Source of the DNA: Nitrospira sp. UBA5698
GTDB lineage: Bacteria; Nitrospirota; Nitrospiria; Nitrospirales; Nitrospiraceae
DNA: 12,362 bases
Direction: 5' to 3'
NCBI GenBank assembly: GCA_002420115.1
Contig: DIHK01000049.1
Coordinates: forward strand, 1-12,362
Part shown: piece after piece, positions 11,146-12,362 of the stretch
How positions within the stretch are numbered: position 1 is the first letter of the stretch
Layout: the number at the start of each line of letters is the position of its first letter
Notes under the pieces: generated by a model
Database searches by the model: none
Told to the model about the DNA's origin: nothing
What the model saw: only the letters and a program-made list of their open reading frames with translations
Translations under genes and position numbers: made by a program

Positions 11146-12362
11146 ATGGCGTATGTAATCACCAAGAGACCGACGAAGAAGGGCTTAGCCTTTGATCTGT
11201 ACTTCCGATGGAAGGGCCTTCGCTACCGTCCCTTGCTCGGCTACAACCTCACCAAAGAGCAGGCCGAGGAAGCGGCAGTCGCTATGGTGGCCAAAATCCA
11301 GCAAGGCGAGTCGCGTCCGACAACTGTACCACCTGTGGCACCTACACTCAGAGAATTTCTGCCCCTGTATTGGCAGACCATGCATGTGAAGAAGCGGTTT
11401 GACCTGGCCAGGCCGGAATCTATCATCGAGACTCACTTACTCCCTCGCTTCGCCCAACGTCCGCTGGACTCCCTCACGGCTGAGGACGGCCTAGCCTACA
11501 TCACCGCTCGTCTTGCTGCGAGGGCCGCGCCTTGGACAATCAGGCGAGAGTGGAATGTGTTGATGCGGATTCTGAACCTCGCCGTCGACTTCGACAAGCT
11601 GGATAAGAACCGGCTTAAACGAGTCGAACTGCCCGATGTCACGACTCGCGAGCGTGTCGCTACGACCGAGGAACTGAAGGCAATCCAGATTAAGACAGAG
11701 GAACGCCGGGCGAAGGTGACCCAGTCGAATCAATATGACCCGGCTGAACTCTGGCGGATTGTGACGGTCGCGCTCAACACTGGACTCCGAGAAGCCAAAA
11801 TCCTAGAGATCGATCGAACCTGGATGCGCAAGCGGGATGACGGGTGGTGGTTGATCCTTCCGCCAGCAAGAAGCAAACTGAAGCAGACACCCCGCGAAAT
11901 TCCCCTCAATCCTGCCGCCTACGCGGCCCTACACGGGACGATCCCTCATGTGGACGGGAGAATCTTCAGACGATGGACTCCGGCCGCGTTCAGCATCTTC
12001 TGGAAGCGTTTGGCAAAGGAAGCGAAGGTGGTTGACCTCCACTTCCATGATCTCCGTCATACCTTCGCAACGTGGCTTCAGAATCTCGGCGTTCCGCTTG
12101 AAGTTCGAGCTGCGTTGCTTGGGCATCGACTGCGGGGAATGGGACACGATCAACTCGGGGGCGATTCAATGACCGCTGCGTATTCGCACGGCGGATATGG
12201 CTGGAATCAGCAGCTTCGAGCTGCCGTTTCTCAGCTTCACACTGCCCTTTTGTCCTATGGATTGTCCTATGGAAGTTCGCTTGAAGAATTGACGGAACAC
12301 GTGAAGGTGGCTAACTCCTTGGAACGGCGGGAGAAAGGATGGTGGTCCCAACGGGATTCGAA
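11146..12362 (+). CDS. Tyrosine recombinase/integrase (3' end beyond window)
   Basis: At least 405 codons, still open at the right edge. The N-terminal part (1-55) resembles an arm-binding domain, and a core-binding SAM-like domain follows at about 66-160. The catalytic domain has Arg215 (TGLREAKILE), Lys244 or Lys246 (ARSKLKQ), His301 and Arg304 (HDLRHTF), His327 (LLGH) and the nucleophile Tyr346 (MTAAYSH): a complete active set. It would integrate and excise the element. The start follows the xis stop by 7 nt. About 60 residues follow the tyrosine, including a tandem LSYG-LSYG. The last residues (SQRDSN) come from a tRNA-like sequence read in this direction, so the true protein may end just past the window. 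Confidence 0.9.
   Translation, partial: MAYVITKRPTKKGLAFDLYFRWKGLRYRPLLGYNLTKEQAEEAAVAMVAKIQQGESRPTTVPPVAPTLREFLPLYWQTMHVKKRFDLARPESIIETHLLPRFAQRPLDSLTAEDGLAYITARLAARAAPWTIRREWNVLMRILNLAVDFDKLDKNRLKRVELPDVTTRERVATTEELKAIQIKTEERRAKVTQSNQYDPAELWRIVTVALNTGLREAKILEIDRTWMRKRDDGWWLILPPARSKLKQTPREIPLNPAAYAALHGTIPHVDGRIFRRWTPAAFSIFWKRLAKEAKVVDLHFHDLRHTFATWLQNLGVPLEVRAALLGHRLRGMGHDQLGGDSMTAAYSHGGYGWNQQLRAAVSQLHTALLSYGLSYGSSLEELTEHVKVANSLERREKGWWSQRDS
12250..12273 (+). repeat. Tandem 12-bp direct repeat in the integrase gene
   Basis: TTGTCCTATGGA occurs twice in immediate succession, adding an in-frame LSYG-LSYG after the catalytic tyrosine. It could be a strand-slippage duplication or a protein-binding repeat near the att end. 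Confidence 0.7.
12340..12362 (-). tRNA. 3' end of a tRNA gene or its attachment-site copy (partial)
   Basis: Read on the minus strand, the last 23 bases give T-loop TTCGAAT, T-stem 3' side CCCGT, acceptor 3' side TGGGACC, discriminator A and encoded CCA, in exactly the right order and lengths. The rest of the gene, and so the amino acid, lies outside the window. The integrase gene runs into it from the opposite direction, typical for islands that insert at tRNA 3' ends. It is either the intact tRNA or a duplicated att copy. Confidence 0.72.

Noticed and set aside
1..12362. CRISPR array or IS transposase
   Set aside because: I saw no regularly spaced repeats and no DDE or HUH transposase frames on either strand.

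Overview
This window looks like the integrase-proximal end of an integrative and mobilizable genetic element in a Gram-negative bacterium. Signal peptides, a Tat signal, periplasmic MerP and ModA and a MOB_P-type relaxase support a Gram-negative host. The protein styles would fit Nitrospirota or Proteobacteria, but the sequence alone cannot settle the taxon. About 7 kb of metal, metalloid and halide resistance cargo is followed by about 5 kb of mobility genes, and the window ends inside what looks like the 3' end of a tRNA gene.

Left end (1-873): a poorly coding stretch, then the last codons of a decapitated merT, an intact merP and a small cysteine-rich GDCCVxC-type protein. No merA or merR is visible. 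Region 887-2360 is a leftward operon led by a fluoride riboswitch (about 2307-2358): crcB, a short cation-diffusion-facilitator-like protein and ynfA. The riboswitch moves the crcB start to 2274, behind a clear Shine-Dalgarno sequence. Region 2462-4105 runs rightward: a TauE/SafE (TSUP) permease and an orphan ModA-like binding protein, closed by a strong hairpin at 4155-4179. Region 4189-5101 runs leftward: a Tat-exported cysteine-rich four-helix-bundle copper protein (Csp1-like), preceded by a small exported Cys-containing protein with a near-consensus promoter right against its ATG. Region 5168-7528 is a compact arsenic operon, arsR-arsI-acr3-arsC, with ATGA overlaps at two of its three junctions. 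It covers sensing, C-As bond cleavage, arsenite efflux and arsenate reduction.

Mobility module (7660-12362): a MOB_P-like relaxase and a MobC-like accessory protein (leftward), then a non-coding stretch with a TATCCTGC nic-like site inside an inverted repeat (putative oriT). A DUF2281-type antitoxin/MazF-PemK toxin pair follows. Next is about 750 bp without a convincing gene but dense in short perfect hairpins, then an excisionase-like HTH protein and a tyrosine integrase. The integrase frame is still open at the right edge, where its last codons overlap a sequence that folds as the 3' quarter of a tRNA (minus strand, with encoded CCA). That is the usual attachment-site layout of a tRNA-targeting island.

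How it fits together: Int and Xis would excise or integrate the element at the tRNA, MobC and the relaxase would nick oriT so that a helper conjugation system can transfer it, and the toxin-antitoxin pair would stabilise it. The cargo protects against arsenic (inorganic and methylated), fluoride and copper, with a residual mercury-binding function. The left boundary and the second att copy are not in the window.
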